64,000 nucleotides of DNA from Fallopia convolvulus. Its lineage: Eukaryota > Streptophyta > Magnoliopsida > Caryophyllales > Polygonaceae. The notes beneath the pieces were generated by a model that was given only the letters and a program-made list of their open reading frames with translations, did no database searches and was not told the DNA's origin. The translations under genes were made by a program, and so were the position numbers. This document shows positions 1-11,345 of the stretch, one piece after another (position 1 is the stretch's first letter; each line of letters begins with the position of its first letter). The DNA lies in contig OZ024735.1 in the NCBI GenBank assembly GCA_964016875.1, positions 13,307,699 to 13,371,698 of the forward strand, given 5' to 3'.

Positions 1-399
1 GCTTATTTATGTACTATATATCCGAGGAGTTGGAGCTGAGTTTGGCATTGGACCGAGTTGTATTGAGCCAGGTAGCTTGGTGCTCTAAGGCTTCTGAATA
101 TCCTTCATCTCGGTGGAGGGAACGTGAGTTGTCTATTCCGCACGCCCAAGAGGGATCGAACTGTTGCCTGCGACACTATTCTTATAGTGCTTTACTCACC
201 CCGATCTCACACTCATCTTAGTTCTTATTTTTCAAGGATCTATACTTTTCATAGCTTTTCCTGCTTATTTGTTACTCATTTAGCCGTCCAGGGCTGTCGT
301 TTTCTTACGGCCTCTCAGATTACCAAGCATGTTTGGTATTTCGAATTCTTACCTTATCAAAAAAAACAAGGTCAATCTAAATCAACATAGTGGATGATC
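1..399. other. Unassigned sequence left of the LINE
   Basis: I see no recognisable domain, RNA gene or repeat boundary here. Two overlapping short open frames (up to 88 codons) show no family motif and are most simply chance. The stretch may be older flanking DNA or the 3' flank of the minus-strand LINE to its right. Confidence 0.3.
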
Positions 400-2327
400 T
401 TTAAAAAATGCAACAATAGAGGATAATGAAAAATAAACTCCCTAAAATTACAAATACTTGAATCTTGAGCAGAAGAAACTTGAAGATAGAACGAAGCCAC
501 TTGACGGCAATGAGTAACATTGACTTGTCTTCTGGCTAAAAAGTCAGTCGTTGCATTACTCTCCCTAAAACAATGGAAAAAAAACCATGTCTTGAAACCC
601 CAACAACAAATTTCTAATCTCCTTAACTAAAAAATTAATTTCCCAAGGCATTTTCCAAGTATTTTTTAAAGAATTAATTAGAACTAAATTATCTCATTCT
701 ATTATAAGGCGATTAATATTGAGTGTGACTGCTACCTTGAGACCTTCTAGCAAGGCAACTGCCTCAACCTGGAGAATAGACATAGGATTAATTATTTTAC
801 GATCAAGATTTAAAATATTATTATCATGATTTCTTATAATAAAGCCTATAAATGTATTAGAACTAGTCTGTTTTGATGCATTAAAATTCAATTTAGCCCA
901 TTGAATTGGTGGTTTTCTCCAAACTGCATTCGATCTTTTTTTACAAGTAGTAATCTTTTTATGACATTTTTTAGCATTTGCTAAGACCCACAACGAGTGT
1001 TCTCTTACAGCCAATTCACAAGGAAATAAATTCGAACCAATTGTTGAATGATTAAATATAAATTGCGTTTCTATGGTTCTGAAAATACCACCAAAGGTAG
1101 CATGGAATATCTCCATTACCATTTGATTTTAAAGTTGAAATTAAATTATCAATGAAACATTCCGTAAAGGAAAAATTAAATGTAACTTTTAACTTATATT
1201 CTAGACTTGATAACATTTTGAGGGTAAAAGGGCATTGGAAAAAAATATGATTTAAAGTTTCATTTTGTGAATTACAAAGCAAACAAGTAGTATGGCCAGA
1301 ATTATAAAATCTATTAAGTCTTTCTGTTGTTGTCTGACAATCTGTACAAGCTATCCAAATGAAATTTTGTATTTTAGGCGGAATATTTAATTTCCAAATC
1401 CTCGAAAAGCCTGTTAAAGGTAAATTTCTCATTGAAGTAATTAAATCAGAAGCAGACTTTACTGAAAAAGAACCATCAGAAGAGGGGGTCCAAATGATTG
1501 AGTCTTGTATGTCAGAAAAAAGGAATGAAAATTGCAGAAATTTTAATGACAATCCAAGATGGCAAAATACAATTTATTGCCTAAATATCCCAAGTTTTAT
1601 TTGGAAGAATAAAGTGCGCCACTTTTAAATTATAATCTATGTTATCAAAATATTCTACTAAGTTCGAGTTTCCTAACCACACATCAAACCAAAAGTTTAT
1701 ATTTAACCCATTACCTACCAACCATATAATTCCTTTGCAAAAAGGTCCCTTATATTTAGTAAACGAACTACCAAGATGACGATTTATGTTTATAATTACA
1801 AATATGTTGACCGTGCAAGTATTTTTCATTAATTACTTTTACCCAATAGTTAGACGAATCAATTAAAAGTTTCCACAATAATTTCATTTGAAGGGCAATA
1901 TTATTATTATAAGCAGTTCACAAACTAATACCCTCATTTTCTTTGGGAGTGCAAATTTTGTCCCAACTTAAAAGAGGATGGTGATTAGGAGTATATTTGT
2001 TCCAAAAGAAAGTTGTATTAACCTTATCAATATCATCACAAATTCCTTTAGGAAGTAAGAAGCTTTGCATTAACTGACTTTTCCTAGAAGATTTGACTGA
2101 ATTAAGACTGCTCTTCCGGCTTATGAAATAGAATTTTTCTTCCATTGGGATAATTGTTGTTTCAACTTGGTTATTAATTCATTGAACATTGAATTCTGAA
2201 CTCGACCCTTTAAAATTGGGATTCCACATTGAAGTTGTAATTTGGATATTTAAAATACTTGCCAAAGATAACGCCGAAGGACGTGAAATATTAAAAGATG
2301 TCTGGAAGGAACATTTATTATAATTTA
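400..2327 (-). pseudogene. LINE (non-LTR retrotransposon) ORF2 fragment: RT thumb, zf-RVT, RNase H
   Basis: The minus strand encodes, in pieces broken by stops and frameshifts, the second half of a plant L1-type ORF2. Seen in order: the post-RT segment with MQSFLLPKGICDDID and FFWNK (about 2070-1990), a WLVGNGLNINFWFDVWLG segment (about 1710), the zf-RVT region with SDGSFSVKSASDLI and CLLCNSQNETLNHIFFQCPF (about 1480-1230), and a C-terminal RNase H domain with KLNFNASKQ and QVEAVALLEGL (about 890-740). A nonsense codon follows LIIE near 690, and homology fades near 400. ORF2 proteins copy LINE RNA at nicked chromosomal sites; this copy cannot. It continues rightward at 2833-2957 beyond a MITE. 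The family-level call is secure. Confidence 0.85.
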
Positions 2328-2823
2328 GGGAAATTTCTTTTGGTGCCCCTAAGTTTTTGCCTTTTTCTTTTGGTGTCCAAGAAAAAAACTTATTCCTTTT
2401 GGTACCCCTAAGGTTTTGGCTTTTCCCGTTGACGCCCCTCTCCGGTTCAAATTAGCCAATTTCAAGCTTACCATTATGTTCATCTTCCTTAAATTAGTAG
2501 GATTTGACTATTAAAACATCAAAATTCATAATCAAACTACATCAATTTGAATTTTTAAACAATTTTGTAAACAACCCCTTAAAATAGAGGATTGTTTAAA
2601 AATTCAAATGATGTAGTTTGGTTATGAATTTAAGTGTTTTAAGAGTTGAATCCTACTAATTTAAGGGTGATGAACATAATGGTAAGCTTGAAATTAGCTA
2701 ATTTGAACCGGAGAGGGGCATCAACGGAAAGCCAAAACCTCAGGGGTACCAAGAGGAATAAGTTTTTTTCTTGGGCACCAAAAGGAAAAGACAAAACCTT
2801 AGGGGCACCAAAAGGAATTTCCC
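2328..2823. mobile_element. Mutator-type foldback MITE, 496 bp, 9-bp target duplication
   Basis: The element is almost entirely one inverted repeat. It begins GGGAAATTTCTTTTGGTGCC, and the reverse complement of its right end begins GGGAAATTCCTTTTGGTGCC; the arms of roughly 230 bp stay similar almost to the centre near 2575. It is flanked by a perfect 9-bp direct repeat TATAATTTA (2319-2327 and 2824-2832), the target duplication length of Mutator-like elements. It carries no transposase, so it depended on one made elsewhere. It interrupts the LINE just after the FADD segment of the reverse transcriptase, and removing it with one repeat copy restores the LINE reading frame. The apparent ORFs inside it are mirror translations of the two arms. 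Confidence 0.9.
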
Positions 2824-2832
2824 TATAATTTA

Positions 2833-2955
2833 TAGATAGTCCCGAAACCCTACAAATTTTTTGTAGGAATATTTTAATGAAGTTCATATTCGAATGTGTT
2901 ACATTTGCAAATATAATAGTGTCATCCGCAAAGTTTAAAAACGGAACACAATTCC

Positions 2956-2957
<2 letters not shown>
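2833..2957 (-). pseudogene. LINE reverse transcriptase fragment with the FADD motif
   Basis: The minus strand reads LNFADDTIIFAN followed by a helix ending SGLSINY, which is the catalytic (Y/F)ADD block of an L1-type reverse transcriptase. It joins in frame to the segment at 2327 once the MITE and one target duplication are removed. The upstream (N-terminal) part of ORF2 is absent; the sequence stops at the CT microsatellite, so the copy is 5'-truncated there or was broken by the repeat. Confidence 0.85.

Positions 2958-2958
<1 letters not shown>

Positions 2959-2992
<34 letters not shown>
2959..2992. repeat. (CT)17 microsatellite
   Basis: An uninterrupted CT dinucleotide run of about 34 bases marks the 5' truncation point of the LINE. 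Such a tract is likely to vary in length between individuals. Confidence 0.95.
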
Positions 2993-2993
<1 letters not shown>

Positions 2994-3478
2994 AATAGGC
3001 TTTCCTCTCAATGAAAAATATGAAAATTCAAATATCAAACTTATTTTATGAGATTTTTGCAAAAAAGTCTGATTACCTAACACCATCTTGTTAGATCCTA
3101 ATAAAAGTGATGTTCTGTTGAACTTTGGTTTCATAGAGACCCTAGTTTCATACCAGAGCCTAGTTGTCGGGTGATGCATTTCGATAAATTTCTGGCTTGA
3201 ATGGGTCATGTCGGTTTTTGTGAGTTGGATCGGGTCGGACCTTGAAGATTGTAGTCTTGCTTGCGTTGAACCAGCCTTGGTTAGAGAAGAGAAACCATTA
3301 GTATTTGCCCTTGCTATTATAGTATTATTCTTTAAGCAGAATGTTGCATTCGAAAATCTTGGCGTGGCATTCTATTGAATGGCTGCATCAAGAAATCCCA
3401 GAATACAGCTAAAATGAAGCAAGACCAACGACGATATTCGGATTGTTCAGTGAAGTAGTTGAATGTATTCTGTAAAAA
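2993..3478. other. Downstream flank of the DRM gene
   Basis: No coding feature is supported. The part next to 3478 is likely the 3' UTR of the minus-strand methyltransferase gene. Two short minus-strand open frames here lack family motifs. Confidence 0.4.
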
Positions 3479-6400
3479 TTAGAGCATTTTTGTGGCCATG
3501 ATATTCTTGACAGCTTCGAGAATCCTACAGTAGTCAAAAAAGAGGGAAGACTCCTTTCCCTCGAGCCCGTCTCGGCTGACTCGGTTGCTCCCAGCAAGAT
3601 TGTTGCAGGGAGAGCCTCCCATGACCAAGTCGAACCCCCCAAACCTGCTGATGTACTCCTCCAACTTGTCGGTGGTGAGCTGCTGCACGTCCCCGATGTG
3701 GATCAAGGTCCCATTCTGATTCGTCTGCTCCCACCAGCTCTTGACGATGTTCTGGTTCACTTCTGAGATCTCGACCGAGACCACCACTTTCAGAGGGATG
3801 CCCAGCCGATGCAGAGCCACCTCCCCACCTCCAATCCCCGAGAATAGAGACAACACCTTGATTCCGGCTGGAAATATCTCCTTTAGGACAGACAGTTGGT
3901 AAGCAACAGTGTCCACCTGCAAACAAACACAAACCCACAGAGCACATGAATTAAAGTATGAAACACAGATCGAGCAAACCAAAAAAGCACAAACCCAAAG
4001 AATCAATCACCAAACACACAATTTAGAATCACCTGGAATGAATTACCAAGGGACTTGTATCTGTCAGTCCTGCTTATTCCACCTCCCCTTGTGTGGTTCT
4101 TGGGGAATCCTAAGAGTAGCTCTATCTCATCTGGTTCCAGGGGGGCAAGCTTGTTCCTCCCAACCCACACCAGATTCCACTTCTTGCATTCATATATGAC
4201 GTATTTCTGCACGTCCAAGGGAGGATCATTGGGCCAGTGCTCAAGCTTCTTGCGTATTCTCTCAGTCAGCTTTGCACTCCCAATGCAAGTCTGCAAGCAG
4301 TTGAGCTTGGTTCTCGTGTCCCATCCTGGCCACCATCTCCTAGAAAGCGGGAAGGCATCGTGTATCGTCCGAGGAGGAAGAGGAAGGAGGGGAAATCGGT
4401 TCTCAATTGGGAGGTTGTGGATATATCCTCTTTTCCTGGCAGCGGCACAGAAGTACTTGGAATCCACAAACTCTGGTTCGATATCATACAAAAACCGAGA
4501 GATGGTGTCCCAAACCCCTTTAGGAGCAAGGGCAACATTCTCGTAGAAGAAGTATGGGGGCCCAATAGCTGCCAGTGGAAGTCTCCTACTGTGTGCGCAG
4601 GGCTCACTGGGAACACCAAAACCGATCATTGGTTTAGGGATTCGAATTGGCTCTTCATCATCACCGCCTCTCTGTCTCTTCTTTGATAGCATCCTACACC
4701 CCATTTGCCTCTTCTTATACTCCAGTTTTGACTGAAACTTAACAATAACCCTTAGATGCCTTGACATCATAATGCACATTCATGGCTGAAATAAATTATA
4801 CAAGTAGACATTAATGATAAATATTACCTCTCTAGGTGGTGGATCCACATAATTTGGATCATCTGCCCTAGCCATTTGAGCAGCCAAGATAAAATCTGCT
4901 AGCTCTTCAATTGATGCTTCTGAGCCTACCAACAGCAAAAAATAAAACAAAACCATTCAAATTCAATCCAAAATATCATCTATAAAATGAAGCACTTGAC
5001 TTGTCATGGAAAAGGCAAGCAAGATAAAAAAAACACCATGAAGCAAGCCATACCACATCTTTCTATTGCTATTAAAGCTTCCTCCTTTGGGAAGTTCATG
5101 TCCTCCAAAAATGACAGCTTCCGACTCCTCTCGTCAGACAGAGATAGTACAAGTTTCTGCCAAAATGACACAACCATGAGTTAAACCTCCCAGCAACAAA
5201 TAAGGCAAAGCATTCAAATGTTAGAGCAAGAAGCACACAACAACATGCATTTAGTACCTTATCTTCAAAATCGCTATCTGAGTCTGAAAAATGACCCTGA
5301 AGATTTTCTTCAAAATTCTGGTTATCATCAGAAGACGTGAAATCAGAATCACATTCTGTTTGCAAATGAGAGTCAACATCTGGATCTTTCCTTAGTGTTC
5401 TATCAGCTTCTTGATGCCTTGTGGGAGAGTTCAGCAGAGCCTAAATATTATCAAGAATGAAAACGGTTAAAAAAAGTGGAGCCAGTGCTTAGCAATAAAA
5501 ACTTTGAATGTTAATTTTCATGGAATGATAAAGTCAAGAACTAACATATATAGATGTGTCTTCTAACACTCATCAAAGTACAAGCTGAATGGATTCTCTT
5601 AAAATTTTGGAAGGTAACAGTGAATTCTGGAGATATGGGGGAAAGAAGGGCAAAAAAGAGATACCATAAAAGTTGCTAATACATATAGATCTAAACACCA
5701 AGCAAGCCAGCTACGATACTACAGCATAGTTTTTCTATGAAGATTGTTTCTAACATCAAGTCCATCTATTTAGATATCTGTGTACAGCAGTCAGCAGGTA
5801 TAGTTTTACATCAGTAAATGGCAGATAATGGAGCTAGTTGTTGAACTCTAGAGTTTGATATTCTGAGTGAGATTTCAGACAGCCTTTCTATATAGAAACT
5901 GGCAAGGTTGTAACACTTCAGTTCAACATTCAACACACATCAGAAGGAGGCAGTTACAGACTCACCGTATGAGTAAGAAGTGTTTCCAAAATGGATTCCA
6001 CATTTCCGTCCACTGCATGAAAAGCGTAAGGAGTTAGTGCCTCATAGTTTACTATAATCAAAGTACACATGAAAAAGAGTTACCGTTTTCTTCAAGTGCT
6101 GTTGTAACCATCTTATCAGAGAATCCCATTCCCACAAAATGGTGAAACAATGAGCTTGATGGCCTAGACGAGGAGCTTGCCTACAGCAAATGAGCATGAA
6201 ACTTATTAGAATGAGCTAGATCAGAGTACCAATAAGAGTTCCAAAGAGGAATGACACCTCAAAAGTTTTAAAGCAAAATGATTCTAAAACAGGGTGTCAG
6301 TAGAGTTGCCTCAAGAATATTTTTTTAGTAGGATTACAATTAGATATCATGTAGACACTATGTGGTCATTACCACGAGAAAATTTAGATATTCAGGTCAC

Positions 6401-6842
6401 TTACAATATTTTATACATAATGTTCAGGTGAATTCCACTTTTAATCCAAACTAATTAACTAGTTGAGTATGGCTAAACCCCAAGTTTTGCATATTAGGAT
6501 ATTAGCATCGCACCACTCAAGCAAATAAATTTCAACAAGGGTGAAGTAGAGTACAAGAAGTCCAAAGATTACCTCAAAAATACTAGAAGTGTTTCCTCCA
6601 TTATTAGTCACAGCTAAAGTAGAATTAACAGCAGGAATATCATTTTCAGACTCATTGTCACTATCACTCCAACTAAAGTTGACACTTTCCTGTCAACAAT
6701 CAACGATAAACTGTATGTGTGATAAACAGTAATCATGATTTGAACACAATACATTTGAAATTTTAATGACCATAAATAATGATAAACTGAAACCAGGCTA
6801 GCAACACAACATCAGACAATAATTATCTTCAAAACATACCAT
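3479..6842 (-). CDS. DRM2: DRM-type de novo DNA (cytosine-5) methyltransferase, 9 coding exons
   Basis: Exons on the minus strand: 6842-6840 (start codon only), 6689-6573, 6180-6084, 6012-5966, 5440-5258, 5156-5054, 4925-4828, 4731-4033 and 3916-3479 (stop TAA). All junctions have GT/AG and compatible phases, giving about 594 residues, near the roughly 600 usual for DRM2. Two UBA domains are visible: about residues 50-92 (HHFVGMGFSDKMV) and 157-200 (FLEDMNFPKEEAL). The methyltransferase motifs are in the rearranged DRM order: ENVALAP (motif VI) and YKSLGNSFQ (X) come before LFSGIGGGE (I, SAM binding) and GGSPCNNLAG (IV, catalytic Cys near residue 553). DRM2 enzymes place de novo cytosine methylation guided by RNA-directed DNA methylation in the nucleus. 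The exon-8 acceptor (4732) was chosen because every frame from the upstream AG at 4786 hits a stop. The gene looks intact; DRM3 is less likely because the catalytic PC motif is present. The symbol is by family similarity. Confidence 0.9.
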
Positions 6843-6873
6843 TTTCTGGCAAGAAGTGAATCAAATCAACAAC
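6843..6873 (-). other. 5' UTR part of DRM exon 2
   Basis: An acceptor (CTTGCAG, AG at 6874-6875) lies just upstream of the start codon. The coding part of this exon is only the ATG at 6842-6840, followed immediately by a GTATG donor, so the protein start rests on splicing of the next intron. Confidence 0.65.
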
Positions 6874-7002
6874 CTGCAAGTAAAAAACATTCAAATTTCA
6901 GAATACTAATAAGGTAAAAGCGTATATCTCAACAAACTAACCACACTTTAAAATTAACCAACTTATTTAAAAACTGCATAACCGTGAAGAGGAAGGAAAT
7001 AA

Positions 7003-7239
7003 GGGGGTGTTTGCTAATCTGGTATGAGGAATCAGGACCCAGGTTAAGAATGAAATCTGATTTCATGTGTGTGTGTTTGAGTGTTTGATCGGTTACAAAA
7101 ACGAATCCTTATACTGGGTGGGTATCGGTTTTTGATACCTGGCCTGAAATCCAAAACCCAAACCTCGATTCCTAAAATCCAACTGAAGACCCGATTTCAA
7201 GTATGGAATTCCAAACCCATACCTCCTTGAACAGACACC
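7003..7239. mobile_element. Probable Tourist/PIF-Harbinger MITE in the DRM leader intron
   Basis: The segment starts GGGGGTGTTTGCTAATC and ends GAACAGACACC, imperfect inverted termini of the kind seen in Tourist-like elements. It is bounded by TAA on both sides (7000-7002 and 7240-7242), the 3-bp target duplication of that superfamily. There is no coding capacity. It lies inside the inferred intron between the 5' UTR exons of the methyltransferase gene. The termini match only partly, so confidence is moderate. Confidence 0.5.
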
Positions 7240-7276
7240 TAATCCTTGAACAAGAACACCTAATCCTTGAACAAGA
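7235..7276. repeat. Two tandem copies of a 21-bp unit
   Basis: ACACCTAATCCTTGAACAAG plus one base is repeated twice head to tail with a third partial copy starting. The first unit overlaps the right end of the MITE, so the duplication arose at or after that insertion. Confidence 0.85.
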
Positions 7277-7557
7277 ACACAAATCATGCAGAGCTGCACA
7301 GAGACTCAATGCTCTACTGATCACGTTAAACAAGGCGCAAGATACGCACAATAAAGATGAACACGGTTACAGACCCTCCTCTTTTCAGAACGGCTCCGAC
7401 CCAGGAAGAACGGCGAGGGACAAAAGCTTCGACCTAGCAAAATCGAATATACTGCAAGAACGAAGAGTAAATTTTCGACAAAAAAAATATAATTATACAC
7501 TGAGAATTAACAGCACAAATTTCAGGCCGAAAATATCAAATTTTCAACAAAATTTAC

Positions 7558-7795
7558 CTCTAAGAAGTCATCTACGTCCAAATTAAACTTCAATACGAAA
7601 CTGCATTTCTCTTGCCCCGCCTCAAACGCAAATTTTCAGGTCGGGAATTGCGAAAACCTGAAACAACTATGACCCAAACTCGAGAATCACAATCTAGGGA
7701 AACAATAGTAACACCAGCTCAATCACCTCTCCGCCCACCCAACTTGTTGTGAACTATTCTTGATTTACACAACTCGAGGAGTCGAGGAGAGGGGC
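7558..7795 (-). promoter_or_regulatory. Inferred 5' leader exon 1 and promoter-proximal region of the DRM gene
   Basis: A good donor (TTAGAG then GTAAAT on the minus strand, GT at 7557-7556) lies upstream of the first acceptor, defining a likely non-coding first exon. The transcription start is not visible; its right limit is a guess. The sequence becomes pyrimidine-rich and unlike coding DNA. Confidence 0.4.
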
Positions 7796-7799
7796 GAGG

Positions 7800-8400
7800 A
7801 TCCGACTTGGCCCTGGCTGGGATGAGTTCAGAATTTTGCTTTACATGATTGACTATTATGAAATTAAGAAATATTGAAAATTGTACTGAATAATGATGAA
7901 AAACACACGCCAGCGTGGAGATTTAAATGTACGCCAGCCCATATACAACATTTTCTTGAAGCCCCCTCATAAAATCAATATGAATGTAATTTTCCCATCA
8001 ATATGAATGTAATTTTTCCATTTCCCACTTCCGATGACAAGAGTAGAGGAGAGCGGGTCACAGACAACATCGGAGATCCACTGCGCGTTGGACATCGGAG
8101 TCTATCGCAAGCGGCGGCCCAACGAACACTAAAAAGGTCGGTGAACGACGATAGTTGTGGTGAGTGGTGACAGTTCCACCTAAAGTCGACGGTCGACGGT
8201 CATGGAAAATGGGCAATAGCGCGAGTGAGTGGTGATTTCATAGGAGAGGCCGAGAGGACTAAGCAAAGAGAGGGGTCTGAGGAGAGAGGTAGTAATTCTA
8301 GGGTTAGATCTCTGATGGGTGGGCAACGGCGGCAAACAAATATGCTTAGTTATCGGAGGCTCAAATTGTAAAATTGTTAAGGGTGGTTAAAAAGCCCAGC
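7800..8400. other. Intergenic region, possible DRM promoter
   Basis: No coding, RNA or repeat feature is supported. A direct repeat around 7981-8018 (ATCAATATGAATGTAAT twice) is present. The region may hold the promoter of the minus-strand methyltransferase gene. Confidence 0.3.
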
Positions 8401-8424
8401 AAGCACACACACATATTGAAAATT

Positions 8425-8650
8425 AAGGACTTGAGCGGGTTATACGAGTGGTTTGGGTGAAATGGTGATGGGTTGGGTGATGGGTCGGTTTATGGATCGG
8501 GTGAAATGGTGATAAACTCTTACCCATATCCGACCCATAACCCGAACCGCCCGTCACCCGCTTTGTTTGGGTTTTCATCCATTTATTTCGATTAGGTGAA
8601 ACGGGTGGGTTGGTCACCCATGGACCAAAATTGATGGAATTTCCATCATT
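8425..8650. repeat. GGGT/ACCC-rich low-complexity repeat, probable degenerate MITE
   Basis: The left half repeats GGGTGAAATGGTGAT (around 8455 and 8497) and the right half is rich in ACCC motifs, giving rough inverted symmetry. This composition resembles the hAT-type elements at 21824-22977 and 42040-42490, but clear termini and target duplication were not found. Confidence 0.3.
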
Positions 8651-8766
8651 TTTGATTGTAGTCGGGCGTCATATAGAACAAAGAAGTTTGTCAACGCATT
8701 AGAACACACCACATGTTTGTTGAAATGACCCAAAGAACAACTTGTCTAAGTTTGTATTAGTTATAT

Positions 8767-10447
8767 ATGTCCATAAACCAATCTGTTTTGCTTTTCAGAT
8801 TTATGAATATACCTGATTGTGGTGGTATGGATGCTCCAAATGACCTTGGAAGCAACCCCGTTGAGGATGAAAGAAGGGCACTAGAAGATCTGATGAAGAA
8901 TATGACATGGACTGGAAAGAGTTTGATGATGATGCTTTTGCTGAATATGAGTCTCAAGAATAAGACACCAATGAGGATGAATCTGATGAGGAAGAAGCTA
9001 TTGAGAATGAATTTGGTGGTGAGGATGAATATGACAAGAATAAAAGATGATTGACTAGGAGTTTCGAAGGCAAAAAAGTTTTATATGAACTTGAAGAATC
9101 ATCTAAAGAAGAAGAAGAGATGGATTTCATTGGCTTGAATGCACGTGAAATGGATACTTCTGATGAGGAGTTTCAAATCGTAAGACAGAGAGTAATTGAA
9201 TACAAAGCAGAAGTTGAGAAGCAAATGGAAGAGCAATTGAGTGAATACGAAGACTCCGACGGTGACATGGAAATCATGTCTGAAAATGAAGATGATGACA
9301 ATGCCAAGACAAGGAGGAGAACAATAAGCAAGCTAAATGTTGGTCCAAAAACAGATTATAAGAAATTAGTGTGGGAAGTTGATTTGAGATTCCCAAACAT
9401 TGTTGTATTTAAGGAAGTTGTAAGAAGGTATGGTATCTTCAATGGCTATAGTTTGTCATTTGGTGTGTCTGGAAAACACATGGTAAGAATTGGAGTGAAG
9501 TGTAAGGAAGGTTGTCCATTCTACCTTTATACATCATGGCATCAAAGAGAGAGAGTTGTTTGATGGTGAGAAAGGTCAAGATCGAACACACTGCATTAGA
9601 GACATGCAATGGAATCAGTTACTTACATCGAAATGGCTTGCTAAAGAATATTTGGGGCATTTAAAGAGAACCCTCAATGGGGAGAAAAGGCCATAATAGA
9701 TAGTGTGAGGAGGAGGTATGGTGTCATTGTTTAAAAGTGGATTGCATATAAGGTAAAGACGGCTGCTTTGATAATGTTACATGGTTTTGTAAAACAGCAT
9801 TATAACAAGGTTGGGAGGTACATTGAAGAGTTAAGAAGAGGAAATGTGAGGAGTACATTTGAGCTAGTTACAATCCCATCAAACCCTCCAACGTTTCAGC
9901 GCTTTTTTGTGTGCTTCAAGGCATTAAGAAGTGGATTCATTAAAGGTTGTAGAAAATTTATATGCTTAGATGGATGTCATCTTAAGACATTCTTGGGTGG
10001 TATCTTACTTGCTGCAACTGGAAGAAATGGAAATAATCAAATATTTCCATTTTGTTGGGTTGTTGTCGAGGGAGAGACTAAAGATAGCTGGGAATGGTTT
10101 CTAAATCATTTGAAGTCTGATTGGAGGGGACAAATGGTGAAGGATACACCTTCATGTCTGACCAACAAAAGGTAAAACAAAATTTCTGTTTTTTCCTTCT
10201 ATGTAGTTGATATACTTTCTTCTTTTTGGGTAAGAATTCATACAATTTCTGTTTTGTATGTGGAGGGGCTTCTTGCAGCTTCTGCTTCTATTTTCCCTAG
10301 AGCTGACCACCAAAACTGTGCACGACATATATATGCCAATTGGAAAAAAGTTCATAAAGGAGATGAATTGAACTTGGCTTTTTGGAAGGTTGTTCGAGCT
10401 TATACCGAACCTGATTTTGAAGAGGCTATTGAAGAGCTTAAGAAGAT
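8767..10447 (+). pseudogene. MULE (MuDR-type) transposase, N-terminal block
   Basis: After an acidic, frameshifted leader (Asp/Glu-rich, 8860-9290) the reading frame enters a MuDR DNA-binding N-domain (VVFKEVVRRYGIFNGYSLSF, about 9405-9465, and CKEGCPFYLYTSW). A broken stretch (9564-9767) leads to the catalytic domain: ELRRGNVRSTFELVTI, FICLDGCHLKT (first catalytic Asp) and MSDQQK (second Asp). An intron with GT/AG ends lies at about 10172-10265 inside QQK|GLLAA, followed by ADHQNCARHIYANW and WKVVRAYTEPDFEEAI. The protein cuts and moves MULE DNA. The frame ends at ELKK where a mariner element inserted (10448) and resumes at 15756. Several stops make it a pseudogene. Confidence 0.85.
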
Positions 10448-11052
10448 ACTCCCTCTGTTTAGTTCTACTTGTCCATGAAGCCTTAAACTTTTGTTTAGTA
10501 CTATTTGTCCTTGTAGCTATATTTGTACTAGATTTTCCATTTGTACCCTTTGTATTTACTTTTGTATCAAACTAAAAGAAAAGCACGGGTAAAGGCATCC
10601 AGTGTCCTTCTAGCTTCTTTGTATTTACTACCTCATTACTCCTCCAATTCCATATGTTCAAGAATAGTCCTCTTCTCCTTTATCAGACCAATTGTTTCTA
10701 TGGGAGTGAAATGAAAGACATGCACTAGATCCATATTCAAGTAAATCATCCCCTGTTCAAAAGCAAATTTTTTCCATGTCGGAAATTCAAATTTCTTCTT
10801 CCTTAGAATACTTGTTTTTTTATTAAACCTCTCGTACATCTACTAGACTACTTACTGTCACCATTAGTTTGTTTTCACTTTCACCCCTTGTTTGTTTAAT
10901 TGTAGTTAAGGTGTTCGATTAAATGTCTAGGTGATTCTTGCACATTAAAAATCTTGATTGCACTTATATACATATCCAAACTAAGTCATGGTTGTTCTTT
11001 CATCAAGAAGTTTGAGATAATTAAGGTATTGCTTCTGAAAATACTAAAAAGA

Positions 11053-11345
11053 AGGGATTTAAGTTTGATTTGAACTACTAACCAAACGAAGACTTGGAAC
11101 CCAAAGTGAAGCGTGATTTTGATTTAAATTTTCCAGCAGTTGAGAATGATAATCTCACTGCTCCACACGATTTTGATCTGAATTTATCAGCTGAGGAACA
11201 TCCAAGGTCTTATTTCAATTATGTTGTTTGTAGATTTGAGTCGAAAAAGAAGCCCCCAGAAACTACAGAGATACATGCTACCAAAGAACTAAGGGAGCTA
11301 ATAACGATTTTGTATCCAGTGTTAGAGAGTGTTCTTGAATCTTGA
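11053..11345 (+). pseudogene. FDLN-repeat ORF inside the mariner element
   Basis: Plus-strand frame with three repeats of the tetrapeptide FDLN, in FDLNY, FDLNFPAVEND and FDLNLSAEEH, then an Asn-Tyr region and TKELRELI. The first repeat is cut off by a stop; the open frame with ATG starts at 11094. The motif recalls the N-terminus of the transposase relic at the opposite end of the same element (FDLNCLPNE, FDLNEVPN on the minus strand). DLN-type motifs also occur in plant EAR repression motifs, but that function is not shown. I cannot assign it to a named family. Confidence 0.45.

Noticed and set aside
2639..2887. Two overlapping ORFs on opposite strands in the MITE
   Set aside because: They are mirror translations of an inverted repeat and do not resemble a protein family.
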